A stretch of 64,000 bases of DNA from Pyrus communis. Its lineage: Eukaryota > Streptophyta > Magnoliopsida > Rosales > Rosaceae. The translations under genes and the position numbers were made by a program. Numbering within the stretch: position 1 is the first letter of the stretch; each line of letters begins with the position of its first letter. The notes under the pieces were generated by a model that was given only the letters and a program-made list of their open reading frames with translations, was not told the origin of the DNA and did no database searches. Where the stretch lies: the NCBI RefSeq assembly GCF_963583255.1, contig NC_084803.1:18115428-18179427 (forward strand), written 5' to 3'. Of the stretch, positions 24,912 through 37,815 are shown one piece after another.

Positions 24912-25800
24912 TTTACTTTTTATTTTTATTTTTCATCTGAGGTTACTCCATTAGCAAAAACATAATTACATAAATAGGGGTCCAAATACAATATCCACAC
25001 AAACAAAACATGGCTTTGGCCACAGCATAAAAAACTTTCTTCCAGCTCTTCCGCCAATATCGCCGAAGCGGCAACCCCGACGATCTCGAACCGCCACCAC
25101 CAACTTTTACCAGGAACCAACACCTCAGAGGATCTGAAGGGATCGAGAGATTGGTGATAGTTAGGGGTGAAAAGGCTACGGAAAAAACAGGAAGAAAAGC
25201 AGGGGAAAAGAACAAAAAAGAAAAGAATAAGGACGTAGAGGGAAAGGCCATCGACCCTAATCGGAATTAGGGTCGGCAACAAAAGGAAAACTCTAGGCTT
25301 TGTTACTGCTCTTACTCACAGAGAGAATAACTCTCATTCTCTCTCAGAGATGGGCTCTCACTCACGTCGAGAAAATTTCTGTGAACCCCACTCTTTTCAG
25401 TTTTTTGACTTTTTATTTAGGGATGTAATATTTGTTGGTAATGTATCATTTAGGAAGAAGAATTGTTACTTTGCTAATGGAACAAATTTATATAATTTAA
25501 TGGGAGAGTTTGGATGCAGTGCCTGATTGTTAATTTAATGTTCTTTGATCGAAATCTTGATTTTTATTTTTTAATCGAAATCTTTGACATTAATGTAATC
25601 CTTAACATTAATATAATAATATTTTCTGTGTAGGTTTTATATTTTTAAATTAAAAATTGAAATTTGTAGTTATTTATATTAATGAGATTTAAATAAAACC
25701 TATAGTTTGTGAGATTAAAAATATTAAAGGATGAATTTTACTCTCCAGTATATTGTGTGTATATAAACATGAATACATTTAACAAAATTAACAAAAATAT
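24912..25800. other. intergenic, no gene accepted
   Basis: The minus strand at 24926-25282 has a 118-codon frame rich in Phe, Leu and Ser but with no domain. The stretch 25000-25400 looks like leader sequence of something lost. No gene is called. Confidence 0.4.
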
Positions 25801-26170
25801 TATTGTACCAAAACATGGTTACATTTTCCAAAACCACAAAAAAAAAAAAAAAAAAAAAAAATTGCCCTAATACCATTATTAAGTTTCTTCGTTTAAACTT
25901 GACATGGATATATTTTCAAATCAACGAAAAAGAATGTACCTATATAATTTAAAAAATAGATTAGAAAATTTTGAACTAATTTATATAAAAAATAGGTACA
26001 TTTAATATTTAAAAAAAGGGTACATTTTACATATAATAAATTTGTATATTTAAGAATGGGTACATTTATGATTAAAAAAAATTGAAAAATGATATGAAAG
26101 GGTACATTTAAAATTAAAAAATTGAAATTTTTTTACAAAAAAATAATGTGTACAAACTTATTCTAATTTT
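25800..26170. repeat. AT-rich repeat with recurring GGGTACATTT motif
   Basis: A 27-30-base poly(A) at about 25833-25861, then at least five spaced copies of GGTACATTTA-type motifs (near 25992, 26016, 26050, 26100, with degenerate ones) separated by A/T-rich sequence. Confidence 0.6.
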
Positions 26171-26935
26171 TGTTTTTTGGCAATTTCTGAATTGAAAATG
26201 AATTAGGAGTTTAATAAGGATTGAGTTTTAAAGCTCTAAATCAATTACTATTTTTTATTTTAAAATTATGTAACTAACATGTAAAATCATTAATACATTA
26301 ATGTTAGAGAATTCGATTAAAATTTAAAAACTTATAAGATCTCAACCAATGAACATTAGTAATTAGAAGCCATATACTAATTTTTCCTAATTTAATTGTT
26401 ATTAGCTCCAAGTTAATTATGAAATCATATATTGTTTGTTAACTAGAAAATGGCCGAAGTACAAAATCTTGCAAATAAGAATTTTATGTTACTAGATTTC
26501 TAATGGGGTTGCCATCGTCATACTAAATACGCATTTTATATTAATAGTGCAATAGTATAAAATGAGATTTCTCCCGACATTATTCAAGATGTCTTCTTTC
26601 ATGATCTCATTTGTATTTGAAATTCAAGTTGAATGTCATTGCTTTTGCATCACAAAAAAACCGAAGTACAAAGTCTTGCTGTCAAATTGTAGCAATTCTC
26701 GTGTCCACCTCCTGGACCACATCATTAATACATTCACACTTCAATGTAGGCGTACTTTGTATACTAAGTTATCAGTTTAATTATTTACTTACTAATCATG
26801 AATAAAATAGTAATTACGTATTAATTAAACTTACCGACGATCTATTTCCATTTTTAAAATAACTACTTCCTACTTTATGCGCAGACTTCAATCTAATTTT
26901 TCATTTTTCTTTGAGGAAAAACATTTTTCTTTTTA
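26171..26935. other. intergenic, AT-rich
   Basis: No coding sequence supported. Confidence 0.5.
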
Positions 26936-26940
26936 CTTTA

Positions 26941-28650
26941 CAGGTATGCCTAATCACATTATGTATTGCTTTAAGTGTCCTCATAAACTAACTAGTCAAT
27001 TGAATAAAGACTATAGACAATTTTTCTAGGGTAATGCCAATAAATGTAATCCAGTGAGTTGGAAAAATGTTTGTAGACCTAAACAAGCTGGAGGTTTAGG
27101 TATCAAAAACATTGAACATTTCAATAGGGCTTGTTTTGCTAAGCTGGGGTGGAAAGTTTTGTTTGATAAGGATAGCTGGTGGGCTAATATAGTTAGAAGG
27201 AAATATCTTAGAATTGATTCCTTTATGGAGTCTAGAGCAAAGCAAAACCACTCAGCTGCTTGGAAAGGCATTCTAGGATCCAGGGATATTCTAAGGGTAT
27301 GAGGTGGGTGGTCGGTGATGGCAAGGAAATTTTGTTCTAGACCCACAACTAGGTTTTTCCTTACCCCCTCTTTCACCTCATACCAGAAAACCAAACTCAT
27401 CATATCCAGTGGGATAGCAAGGTTGCTGAGTTTATTGTTGACGGTTAGTGGGATAGAAACAAACTAACTCATGTAATGGATAGTGACATTGTTAACAAAA
27501 TCTATGACATCCCTCTCCCTCTCGCTGGCTCCATGGACACTGTAGTTTGGGGCCCAAGTAACAATGGCAAATTCTCGGTTAAATCTGCAACTTGGCTTCA
27601 AATGGAGGACTTGGGTTCCTCTTCATCACAAAAGCTTTTGAATAAGATTTGGAAGCAAGTAGTACTGCCAAAAATTAAGTTGTTTGCCTAGAGTATTGTT
27701 AAGGGTAAATTACAAACTAGAAAGAGACTTAGCAAGTTTGTAACAAACTTAAATAACCAATGTCCGTTGTGTAACAACCATGAGGAGGATCATGATCACC
27801 TTTTTCTCCATTGTTCGTATGCTAAACAGGTTTGGAACTGCTCAAATGATAATTTATTTTCAAATATGGACAATAACCTCAAGGTGAGTGAATGGTTGGG
27901 TGGTTTGCCACACCGCGATAGGAATATAGTGAGTAGTTTAAGCAAAGCTTTAGTAATTTGTTGGCAAATTTGGAATGATAGAAATGCAAGCATTTTCAAG
28001 AATAAGAAACCCTTTCATTACAGATCTTTTACTCGAGCCATGACTATGGTTAATGATTATTTCAAGGAGAATTCGGGTCGCTTAGAGGAAGCAAGAGCAA
28101 TTGCAAAAGAAAACTTGATTAAGTGGCAATGCCCAATGTCCCCTTATGTTAAAATTAACTTTGATGGCTCAATTTCAAACTTTGTGGCTGCCGGAGGTTT
28201 TGTTGTTAGAAATTGGGATAGCAAACCTATCCTCACGGGAGCTTTGAACCCGGGCTCTATGACCATCAATGTTGCCGAGGCTCTTACTTTACGGGAAGCG
28301 TTGATCTAGGCTAGGAGGAGGAACTTGAAATACGTGGTTGTGGAGGGTGATTCCAAGTTTGTCATTGATGCGGTTCGTGGTGCTTGTGATGTGCCTTAAA
28401 ACCTAAGATCCATCATTGAAGACATCATGTGGTGCGCTACAAATTTCCATAATATTAAGTGGAGGCATAACTTTAGGGAATCAAATTTTGTTACGGATGC
28501 AATTGCATCTGTTGGGCTTGAGAGAAAGGATCTGTGTATTCGGGATGCTTGTCTCCCAATGGAAGCTAATATGGCCCTTCTTTTCGATTGTAATGGCACT
28601 GGCTGTGTTCTTCTCTTTAATATATTCATTTTTCTATCCTAAAAAAAAAA
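26941..28650 (+). mobile_element. 5'-truncated LINE (non-LTR retrotransposon), degenerate
   Basis: Only the end of a LINE ORF2 remains. In order there is the post-RT segment (WKNVCRPKQAGGLGIKN near 27055), a zf-RVT zinc-binding block (CPLCNNHEEDHDHLFLHC near 27757), and an RNase H-like domain (KINFDGS, then the AEALTLREAL block, then VVEGDSKFVIDAV) ending near 28629. An A run (28640-28649) follows as a poly(A) tail. The frame is broken by several stops (near 27028, 27301, 27689, 28306 and 28397) and at least one shift, so it cannot be autonomous. The RT core is missing. The element ends about 200 bases before the NUP58 start codon, in the same orientation. Confidence 0.85.
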
Positions 28651-28849
28651 CATTATTTATAAGTTGTGACGAGAAAAATTGGATGCAAAAATAAGATTTC
28701 ATTCAATTTTTCACTCCAAGTCCAACACTGCACAAAGGGCGGGTCTTTTTTCACGATCTTTTTCCCTCTCTAGGGTTTTGAAACGGGTCTCTTCGTCTTC
28801 CCTAATTTTACGACCCCCAATTCCAAAACGGCCCACAAAACCCACAACA

Positions 28850-31800
28850 ATGGCGTTCTCGTCATTATTCTCCACGGCGCAGCCCCAACAGCAGCAGCAG
28901 CAATCGCTGTTTCAAACTCAACAGGCCTCGCAGCCTTTTCAGCAAAGCAGCTCCTTTTTCTCCCAACAACCACTGCAGCAGCAGCCGCCGCTGTTCCCAC
29001 AGCCGCAATTTCAGCAGCAGCCACTGTTTCAACAGCCTCAATTTCAGCAGCAGCAACAGCAGCAGCAGCAGCAGCAATTGTACTTGTTTACGAACGAGAA
29101 GACTCCGGCGAGTTATGGTACCAAGTGGGCGGATCTCCATCCGGATTCCCAGAAAGTTCTTCTGCAAATTGAGTACGTTTTCGGAATTTCTGTGAAGAAA
29201 TTTTTAGCCTTTTTCTTGATTCGCCATTGTGATTTTTTTGGGGTGTTTGGCTTGATTGGTTGCTGAGAAAATGCAGGGAAAGAAAGTGAAATTTTGAGTT
29301 TGTTGTGTCAAGTAGTATTAAGCAAAATTGCTGCATTAGATTCCAAAAAGCGAATTATTTTTTTCACTATATTTGTTGGGTTTTAATTAAGTTCAAAACT
29401 TGGGTTTAGTTTGTTTTGAGTTCCATAAGATTAGTGTATAGTTCACAACTTGAGTTCCTTTCTTACTTTTATAATTATCAGCTGAGATAACTATTTGTTG
29501 CTTGCAGGGAACGGATACTGGGATATAGGGATGAAAGCCAGCGGCTGGATCAGTGTAGTCGCCTCTGCGATTCATCAGTTTCGAATGATGCTTTTGAGCA
29601 TGACGCAAGTCGTATTCTCCAGGTTTGTTTCTTGAACTGATCAAATTTTCTAATAGCGATTACTGTTTGTTTTTCCTCTGGTTGCAATCTTGTTATTGTG
29701 AGTTGGCCATTGCAAGCAAACTGCTTTAGTTTTAGTGGATTTAGTACTCTTGTTTATATACGACACTATATACTGCAGGGCTCAAATTAAGATTGATTTG
29801 TGATTTCTGCAAGAACATTTAGAGTCCTGGTAATGACAACAGCTGCTATCAAAATTCGCCTGTACAGGATTTTCAAATTCTTATGTTGTCTTTACAGGAA
29901 CTTGGGGGTATTGGTACTTCCATGGACCGAGAGAAAGCTGTTCTGCACGAGCTGATGGCTATTGTGAAAGATATGTTGCGGAACAGCGAGGTTGCTGTTC
30001 GTTCTTTCATGATTCTACGCCCAAGGTTTCTTCATCCAAATGCAGGAGGTACTTCAAATGCTACTGCCCCATCACAAGCTCCTGGAGCAACAGTACCACC
30101 AGGTTCAAGTAGTCAACCAACAACTACTTCTATAGTGCCAGTTTTTGATTTTTACAATGGGATTCCAAGGAAACCATCTCCCTTCCTACAGCAAACAATG
30201 GCAAGATTTGAGAAGTATCTTGTTGAGTGTCGCCAGTGGATTGAAGAATTAGAGCAGCTGCTTCTGGACTCAGAGAGGAACTCTGCCAATGATAGATCCT
30301 CATTGTTGCAGTCTCTTCCAAATGTTATGAAAAATGTGCATGATTTTTTTGTTCACGTGGCAGCTAAGGTGAACAAAATGAATGATATTTTATTTAGTTA
30401 ACATTATTCATACAGTTATGCAGTAAAATGTACGTCATGGATTTTATCAGCTAAAACCTGCACGTATGATTACTAATCAATGATATGATATGTTTTTTAG
30501 GTGGAGAGTATTCATCAATACGTTGTGTCCATGAAAACAGCTTATCTTGTTAACCAGCGCCGCCAAGGGGATGGGAATGATCCATTTCTCGAGGCTGATC
30601 GGCGGGAAACTGCTAGGCAAGAAGCTGCTGCTAAGAGGGCGCATCCAACTTTGCATTTATCTGCAACTTCGCAACCATCAACCCAAGTTGCTGGGTTGTT
30701 TGCCAGTTCAGGAACTCCTGGGACATCGACTGCCCCACAGACATCTGCAGCTACCATTACAGCTTCATCTGGGAGTGGACTTTTCAGTACCCCTTCTGCT
30801 CCATCTGCTTCCACGTCTTCCTCTCTGTTTGCTACACCACCCACTTCGGGTCCTGCATCTTCTCTTTTTTCAACACCGTCTGCTACACCCCAGGCATCAC
30901 TGATTAGTTCTTCATCAGCGTTTGGACCTGCTTCAACTCCCTCTCTGTTTTCCAATCCTACTCCAGGCTTCAGTTCTACTACTCCTATTGGAAGTTCATT
31001 ATTTACTTCAGGTTTCTTCTGATTCTTCTTAAACCTACTTCAGGACTTCTACATTTAATGAAAAAAATTTATTATTCCTTATAATTGAACAGAAAGATGG
31101 TTTTGAGGCATTGAATGCGTTAAAGGGAAATCTCTCTTTATGATAGTGTATGCTAGAACGAATGCATGCAGAAGTCTTTTGGTATAAAAATTTATGATTT
31201 TACATTGTTCCCAAGATTGTCATGGTTCTATTTTTGTGTGCGGAGGTCAAAACTTACCAAGGAGCATTTTGTATGGGATTAGTAGTTGAAATTGCATTAT
31301 GTATAAGCAGTGTCCAAGACAGCATGCATCTCCTTGGTTTGTTATTGTAAATTTATTAGTGGCCACCATATAGTTCTCAACTGTGCATACTGTTTTGAGC
31401 TATACAGTTTGGGAGATTCAGTTGTTTGCCCAGTAGTTTATATAGACTGAGGAATTCTTCTGATTGGTACCTATACTTTATTTGGACTTGTTCTCATTCA
31501 CATGACATAGACGTAGGTGAGTTGTTTTTAAATATCATTTACAATATAAGCGTGGAAACTTTGATATAATTCACCATACACAATTATACAATTTTGTTTA
31601 CCATAAAAGATTCTACAATTATACAATTTTGCTTACCATAAAAGATTCTACAGTGTTGTAAATATGTAAAATTGTACATCTTGTATCTTGACGTAACTCA
31701 GTTAACTCTGCTGGTAATAGTTGTTGGCACATTTGTGAATCTTCTATCCTAATTTAGGCTTGATTGACCAATGTTTTTATCACTTTACAGGTAGTGCTGG

Positions 31801-32129
31801 ATCAGGGCTGAATTCTAGCTTTACTTCAACGGTGAGTGAATTTTCTTTCAGCTCTCTCAGTTCAGACACGTTGCACTTGATGTAACTCAAAATTTGCTCC
31901 CTAAACAAACATGAGCTTCGAAGTTATGAAGCTAATGCTAATTAAGTTTTTAGTTACTATGTTCATGTACAACAATAGCTCTATACTGCAGATGGAATTA
32001 ATTTTCCATCTCTAGTAATATAGTTTACTTGATGCTGCAGCATACATCTGCTGAATATCTTTCTTCTCTGTATTCTAACTATTGCAGAAATCAGCACGGC
32101 CGAGAAGTCGGACTGGTGGCCGCCGTTAG
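28850..32129 (+). CDS. NUP58: nucleoporin NUP58 (NUP58/p45 family)
   Basis: Six exons: 28850-29172, 29508-29622, 29898-30368, 30501-31011, 31791-31831 and 32088-32129. All are GT-AG and total 1503 nt, giving 500 aa. The N terminus (about residues 8-83) is Gln-rich with many CAG codons. The conserved core starts at KWADLHPDSQKVLLQIE and continues through RDESQRLDQCSRL, ELGGIGTSMDREKAVLHELM and NVHDFFVHVAAKVESIHQY, the helical region that in animals pairs with Nup54 and Nup62 in the central channel. The Ser/Thr/Pro-rich tail has repeated SLF motifs (SSLFATP, SSLFSTP, PSLFSNP) but only one FG dipeptide (AFGP). It ends with a basic ARPRSRTGGRR, as in the Arabidopsis protein. It should act at the nuclear pore. 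The last two coding exons are only 41 and 42 nt. Confidence 0.94.
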
Positions 32130-33055
32130 CCACAGCTGTTTCAGGGTCATGAAATCTGGAGGAAAGCAGCCAATTATTTGTATTTTAAGTGTCGACAATT
32201 GTTCTCTTTGCTCAATGCGCGACTTGCGTGCGGCTTCTTTTGCTGTGGAGTTCATGGATGCCGATAATTTTCACTGAATCCACGTCCTAAGAGAATCAAA
32301 ATTTCGTTTGAAATACTGCTCCGGCATGTCATCTGCATACTCGGCTCCTTGCTGCAATTGTCTTCTTCTGTTGGAAGCTGACAGGCCCTCGCTGTTTTGT
32401 GATGTTGCAACGTGAGGTTAGAACATCCGTCCGGCTCACTGTAAAATTTAGGGTAGAATATAGTTTCCATTTTTTCGTAAATGTGTTGACAAGAAAATTG
32501 CAGGGTCAAATCCTTCGTTATTGCGAGAGACATTGTTTACTTGTGGTGTCAAATGAACACACTCGATTACCCAAACTCATGAGTGATCAAGTTGATATGA
32601 CCTCCATTGTTCGAGAATTTTTACCATTATGTATTTGTATCTTGTATTGTCCATGATTTTGTTGGGATATCAATTCTTCTCGTGAGGATCATGTAAGTAG
32701 CGTGCTTGAGGAATGAGAAAATATACGCACACAGCGGTTTTATAATCTACGGGTAGAGTCGTGTGCTCCAGCCTCTGCACTGAAGTTCGTATCTCTTTTT
32801 CGTGAAAATTTAGTGTAGTTATTCTATTTTTTGTCATAAAGAACTTTAATGTGAAATCGTTAATATTAATAAAAAGTTACAATATTAATAATATATCATT
32901 AATATTATATTAATTATAAATAAATCAATCATGTATTGTGATATTTAAATGTATTTAAGATAAACAAAAATTACAAAATTTGTCATTACAGTTGACAGTG
33001 ACACCCACTTTAAATGACACTCTTTTTTCATATTTTTTATATTTTAGAATAAGTT
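32130..33055. other. NUP58 3' UTR and intergenic
   Basis: The first several hundred bases are probably NUP58 3' UTR. The rest is AT-rich spacer without a gene. Confidence 0.5.
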
Positions 33056-33059
33056 AATA

Positions 33060-33420
33060 CGGATTTAGACACTGCAATGCTATGTCTCTTTTATGCTTTT
33101 GGTTTTATTGGATTTAGACGTTGTGTTGCAGTGTCCATTTTCTAGTTCTATTTTTTTTCATCACTTACATGCCTCCTGTACTTAACACCTCGTGCGACTC
33201 CTAACTTTTGCATTTGAATTCAAACACTGCAACGCGCTGTTCGTTTACTATTTCTGTTTTTTATATTTGGATTCAGACATTATAATGCAGTGCTTGTTTT
33301 CTTGTTCTGTTTTTTAATGTTGATTCAGACATTGCAATGCAATTTCTAGTTCAATTTTTTAAAATTTTTTATTTATTTTTTTTAATTCAGCCACCGCGTT
33401 GAATACTAAAGGTGTTGTAG
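33060..33420. repeat. degenerate tandem repeat with GATTYAGACATTGCAATGCAGT core
   Basis: Five or six diverged copies, roughly 50-80 bases apart, of GGATTTAGACACTGCAATGC or GATTCAGACATTGCAATGC. Each is followed by a T-rich segment ending TTCTAGTTCTRTTTTTT. Confidence 0.7.
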
Positions 33421-33983
33421 TTTTGGCATTTGGTTGTGTCATCTGATGGAGAAAATGACAACTTGGCAAGTTTGAAGACTAGAATAATGAAATTTCTTTA
33501 ATTATATGGATGCCCATAACCAAGTCTGACCCGAATCGTATAATCAAATAGGAACATAAAACTAAAGCCGCTGTCCCACTACATTATGATACCAATCCAA
33601 CCCCATATAGTTGAATTTCTGTGCGTTGAACATGCACTTTTTTAAGAAAAAATCAAATCTGTAAAATACGATTATTTAGACCAAATACTTGGTATACATC
33701 ATGATGAAGCGATAATTATTTCGGAAATTATGAAAAAAAGAATAGTTAATGAGTAAATTATCGTCTGGGTCTTTCATTTTAAAGTTCTGAAATTAACATT
33801 TGCCGAAATAAGAAAAAAGATGGTATTCCACACTGTTTTTTTTTCTTGTTTCGACAAATGTTGGTTTCGGCACTTTAAAATGTAAAAGACAACTAACATA
33901 GATCACGTGAATTTTGATAACACATTGGACACTTAGCAATTGTAGAAATTAAATTAATTAATGATATATATATATATATATAT

Positions 33984-36900
33984 TGTGACAACCCGTCCCT
34001 AATTTTACGATTTTATAAATTTAAAAAGTGTGAATTGACTAAAATGCTCCTTCAGGCGAATTGCTGACTTTCGTTGACCGCCTTTTCGTGACACGTACGA
34101 GTTACTATTTTATTGTATTCTCGAAGTACTTGATGGTACTAACGCGTAAGCGTAAGCGGAATTAAAACCGGAGTTATGATTAAAATTTTACGTACTTATG
34201 ATGTTCAAGGACATTTTGATAAATCAATAATTCTAGATAAATACCCTTTATTATTTTAATAATTTTTGTAGGATTTTTTGCATGGTGGGACCTACCCATG
34301 TGTGTAACATCCCACGTCGCTCAGGGGAGTGGATCTTGTAAGCCTTATATGTATATTCCCATCTCTACCTAGCACGAGGCCTTTTGGGAGCTCACTGGTT
34401 TCGGGTTCCATCGGAACTTCGAAGTTAAGCAAGTTCGGGCTGGAGCAATCCCAAGATGGGTGACCCACTAGGAAGTTCTCGTATAAGTTCCCAGAAACAA
34501 AACCGTGAAGGCGTGGTCGGGGCCCAAAGCGGACAATATCGTGCTACGGTGGAGTCGAGCCCGGGATGTGGTAGGGGCCTTGACCGGGATGTGACAATTT
34601 GGTATTAGAGCCAATCTCTGATCGAAAGTGTGTCGACGAGGACGTCGGGCCCCTAAGGAAGGTGGATTGTAACATCCCACATCGCCCAGGGGAGTGGATC
34701 ATGTAAGTCTTATATGTATATTCTCATTTTTACCTAGCACGAGGCATTTTGGAAGCTCACTGGCTTCAGGTTCCATTGGAACTCCGAAGTTAAGTGAGTT
34801 CAGGCGAAAACATTCCCAGGATGGGTGACCCATTGGGAAGTTCTCGTGTGAGTTCCCATAAACAAAACTGTGAGGGCGTGGTTGGGGCCCAAGCGGACAA
34901 TATCATGCTACGGTGGAGTTGAGCCCGGGATGTAGTGGAGGCCCGGGCCGGGATGCGATAATGTGGGTCTCCTATCCCTCTTGTCCTCGTGTCCTTCATT
35001 CCCACTATCTCGGTTATCTCTTTCATATTTTTTTTTCAAACTTTCTCTCTCACTAAGACTCTCTCTTCCTTTCTCTCTCGTATTTCATTCCCCCTTTCTC
35101 CCTAATTTCTTTGTTTTTGCAAAAACCAACAAAACATAACCACTCGCCACTCCAGCGAGATCCCTATCACGGAACTAACACCGACGATAGCCACAAGTTG
35201 TTCCCCATCTCAAACTCTCTAAAACTCTCTCATCTTAAACTCTCTTTGCACTCCCCGTGCACAGTAACACCGAACCACCACCACACGACTACTTTGGCAA
35301 GTTAGACCATCGAACCACCACCGTACCTTGTCCTTCCTTATCTCGGTTAAGCTCAAACCCTGAACATCCAACCCAAGTGTGGAACTTGCACTGCACAGTG
35401 GCCATTGCCATTGTTCATCATCTTCTCTGATGAGTTCTCGTCGATTCCGACCAAGGCAGGCCTCGGGAACGCTCTCTTTCCCTTCATTTTCTATGTTTGT
35501 GGAAGATCTTAGGGTTTTAAACTTGTTTGGCTAGGGTTTAGTGACTGAAAAGACAAAATGAAGTTTTTCCAGTTTTTTGGAATTTGAACCGTGGCCATCC
35601 GACCACTTTTCCGACGAACTCCGACTATGATATGACCTCAAATGGGTTCAGATCTATTCCCTGCATTCCTAACCTTATTTAGGTTTTTGAATCACAGATT
35701 TTGGTTGATGAGCTCATTTGGAGATTTGAAAGTAAGGCCTGCAACCTGCAAAAACTGCCGGTTTCGGGAAGAAGGCGCGTGGGAAGCCACAACGTGGTGG
35801 CGCGTGCGGCGCTGGGAGGAACCCGAGGTCCCTCCTTAGGTTTCTCAACACGCCGAATTTGAATCCGCCCTCCGTTTTTCGAAATTCGACAATTTTAAAA
35901 TAGTTCTTTTATTAGCCATACTTTGTATGAAAAACGCGTTTACACATTAGTATGTCATATATTTATGTTAATGGTTTCGTTTCTAGGTGAAACGCATTGT
36001 AAGGATCTTTGAAACCCGCTAGGCTGATTCGACCCGACGACATGATCTGTGAGTGGGTCTTTTCTTTGATATATACATATATTTATTTAGTTTCGATATA
36101 TACATCTAAATGATCTAATAATGAATTTTCTATACAACTGCCGTAAGTAAATTAACATTTATAGGAAATGACGCAACGATGAGAATTAGGAAATCACTAT
36201 AAATCTTACGGGATGCCTTAATTAAGTTTACGGCTATGAATAATATTATGTTAGCTAGAATTATCGAATCACTGTGGCATGACTACATTTATGTTATCTG
36301 CTCATCGTTTGCTGCACCAGTGTTAGTACTCACCCAGGCCAGGGTCAGTCTTTCACGTGTATGTGCACATCGCATCGTATGCTCACTTTGGATCCATTGT
36401 AGGTGACAGTCCTTTCCTAAATTGCTATAGGCAATTAGGACTCGTATGTGATATGCATAGCGTCAGTCTTCACGTGATTGTAATATTAGAGCGTATATCA
36501 TTGTTACACCCAGTCCTGTTCATGTTAGAATATCTCTGGATGAACTCGTGTGTCAGTATATGTCGATGAGCACTAGACATGATATGTTTATTTATGCAAG
36601 ATTATGTGATTACGGACATCAGGTATTTATTTACGAAAGTTTGTGACATATTACATTTCTTGAGATACTGCTGGCTCTGGTAAGTATTTTCATACTATAC
36701 GTAGTATGTATATTTTGAAAATTATACTTATTTTACTGCGAGGGATTATAATGTTTTCAAAAAAGTTTTTATAAAACTTCATTTTTAGGCCTACTCACCC
36801 TTGTTTTTCGCCCCTCTAGGTTTTAGTGGCTGAGCTTTTGTGTCGACGAGGATTTCTGGTAAATTGTCGTCGTGGGAATACTACCAACAATATAATTCCT

Positions 36901-37094
36901 CTTTTACCTTTACTGTACTTTACTTATACGAAATGAGTTCATTCCTGCTCACATGCACACTCTTATATTTAGGCATTTTTAAGTTTAAATTTATTCACAT
37001 TTTCCATATCACTACACTTTATAGCTTCGTCACCCTCCTAGTGTCGACCAGCACAGCTCGATTCGGGACCAAGTGGGCATCCCAGGTTGGAGTG
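33984..37094 (+). mobile_element. putative long LTR (solo) or large non-autonomous retroelement
   Basis: The sequence starts sharply with TGTGACAACCCGTCCC in the middle of a (TA)n tract and stops near CCCAGGTTGGAGTG, where (TA)n resumes. This suggests one insertion into a TA repeat. It is gene-free, with a CT-rich leader-like stretch (35040-35110) and no frame over about 90 codons. The TGTGAC start fits an LTR, and the net length without the nested Cassandra is about 2.45 kb, so a solo Gypsy-type LTR is my best guess. The right end lacks a clean CA. Confidence 0.5.
34303..34960 (+). mobile_element. Cassandra TRIM retrotransposon, copy 2 (nested)
   Basis: 5' LTR 34303-34596, 3' LTR 34668-34960. 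The primer-binding site is TGGTATTAGAGCC (34600-34612), with one change from the usual ATCAG. A purine-rich tract precedes the 3' LTR. 5S-like blocks lie in both LTRs near 34372-34495 and 34735-34858. A perfect 5-bp target duplication ATGTG flanks it (34298-34302 and 34961-34965). The terminal CA has become TA. It interrupts the 33984-37094 element. Confidence 0.93.
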
Positions 37095-37815
37095 TATATA
37101 TATATATGAGGAATAAAATAAAATGAATAGGGAATGGTACGTAGTTATTTTATAACTAGCTCAAAGCCTTACACCTATGTGGCATGCTTCATTGTCCTAT
37201 GCATAATTATTATAAATATTTTATATATTATTTCTAAAACAAAAATTGGTACATATGGCTAATTAGCAAAGATTTTATTGATGTTTGACTAAATTATAAA
37301 AAGTGACATTGTTCATTAATTCCACGTCCAATCTCATTAAACAACTATATTGTTACCTATTGTTATTCATTAGGTGGTGCTATTTATACATCATTTTTTA
37401 CCACCTATCTTTTTATTAACTTTTTTTTATTGATCTTTATTAATTCATTTAATTTGATAAATAAAAATTAAAAGAATATGTGAAAGATAAAAATAATTGG
37501 ACAACTAGCACTACCTTACTCATTCTTATAATACGTAGATTGCGTAACTATATTTGACACATCAATATTATGTAACAGTGTGATTGTCAGATTGCAGAAC
37601 TGTATTTGATACATCAATATTACGTAACAAGGTGAGTGTTAGTCTATCTTATTCAAGAATCCCATCGGAAAGAAAGGAAGGAAAGAGAGAGAACCAAAGC
37701 AAAACTGCCTTTCTTTTTTTTCCGTTTTTGTTTTTGCGTTAAAGCCTTGATTTGAAATGATACAGCTGAGCAATTGGCCCTGCTTTTGCCATACGTGCAC
37801 TTGTTTCGCCTTATA
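37095..37815. other. intergenic with a small MITE-like block at 37373-37512
   Basis: No gene seen. 37373-37512 (GGTGCTATTTATACATC, AATTTGATAAATAAAAATT, GACAACTAGCAC) resembles the elements at 13290-13435 and 38103-38242. Confidence 0.4.

Noticed and set aside
24926..25282. 118-codon minus-strand frame
   Set aside because: No domain, biased Phe/Leu/Ser composition, no splice-compatible neighbours, and an alternative frame is open over the same bases.
28770..29167. Leu- and Ala-rich minus-strand frames over the start of NUP58
   Set aside because: They are the antisense of the CAG-encoded Gln tract in NUP58 exon 1.
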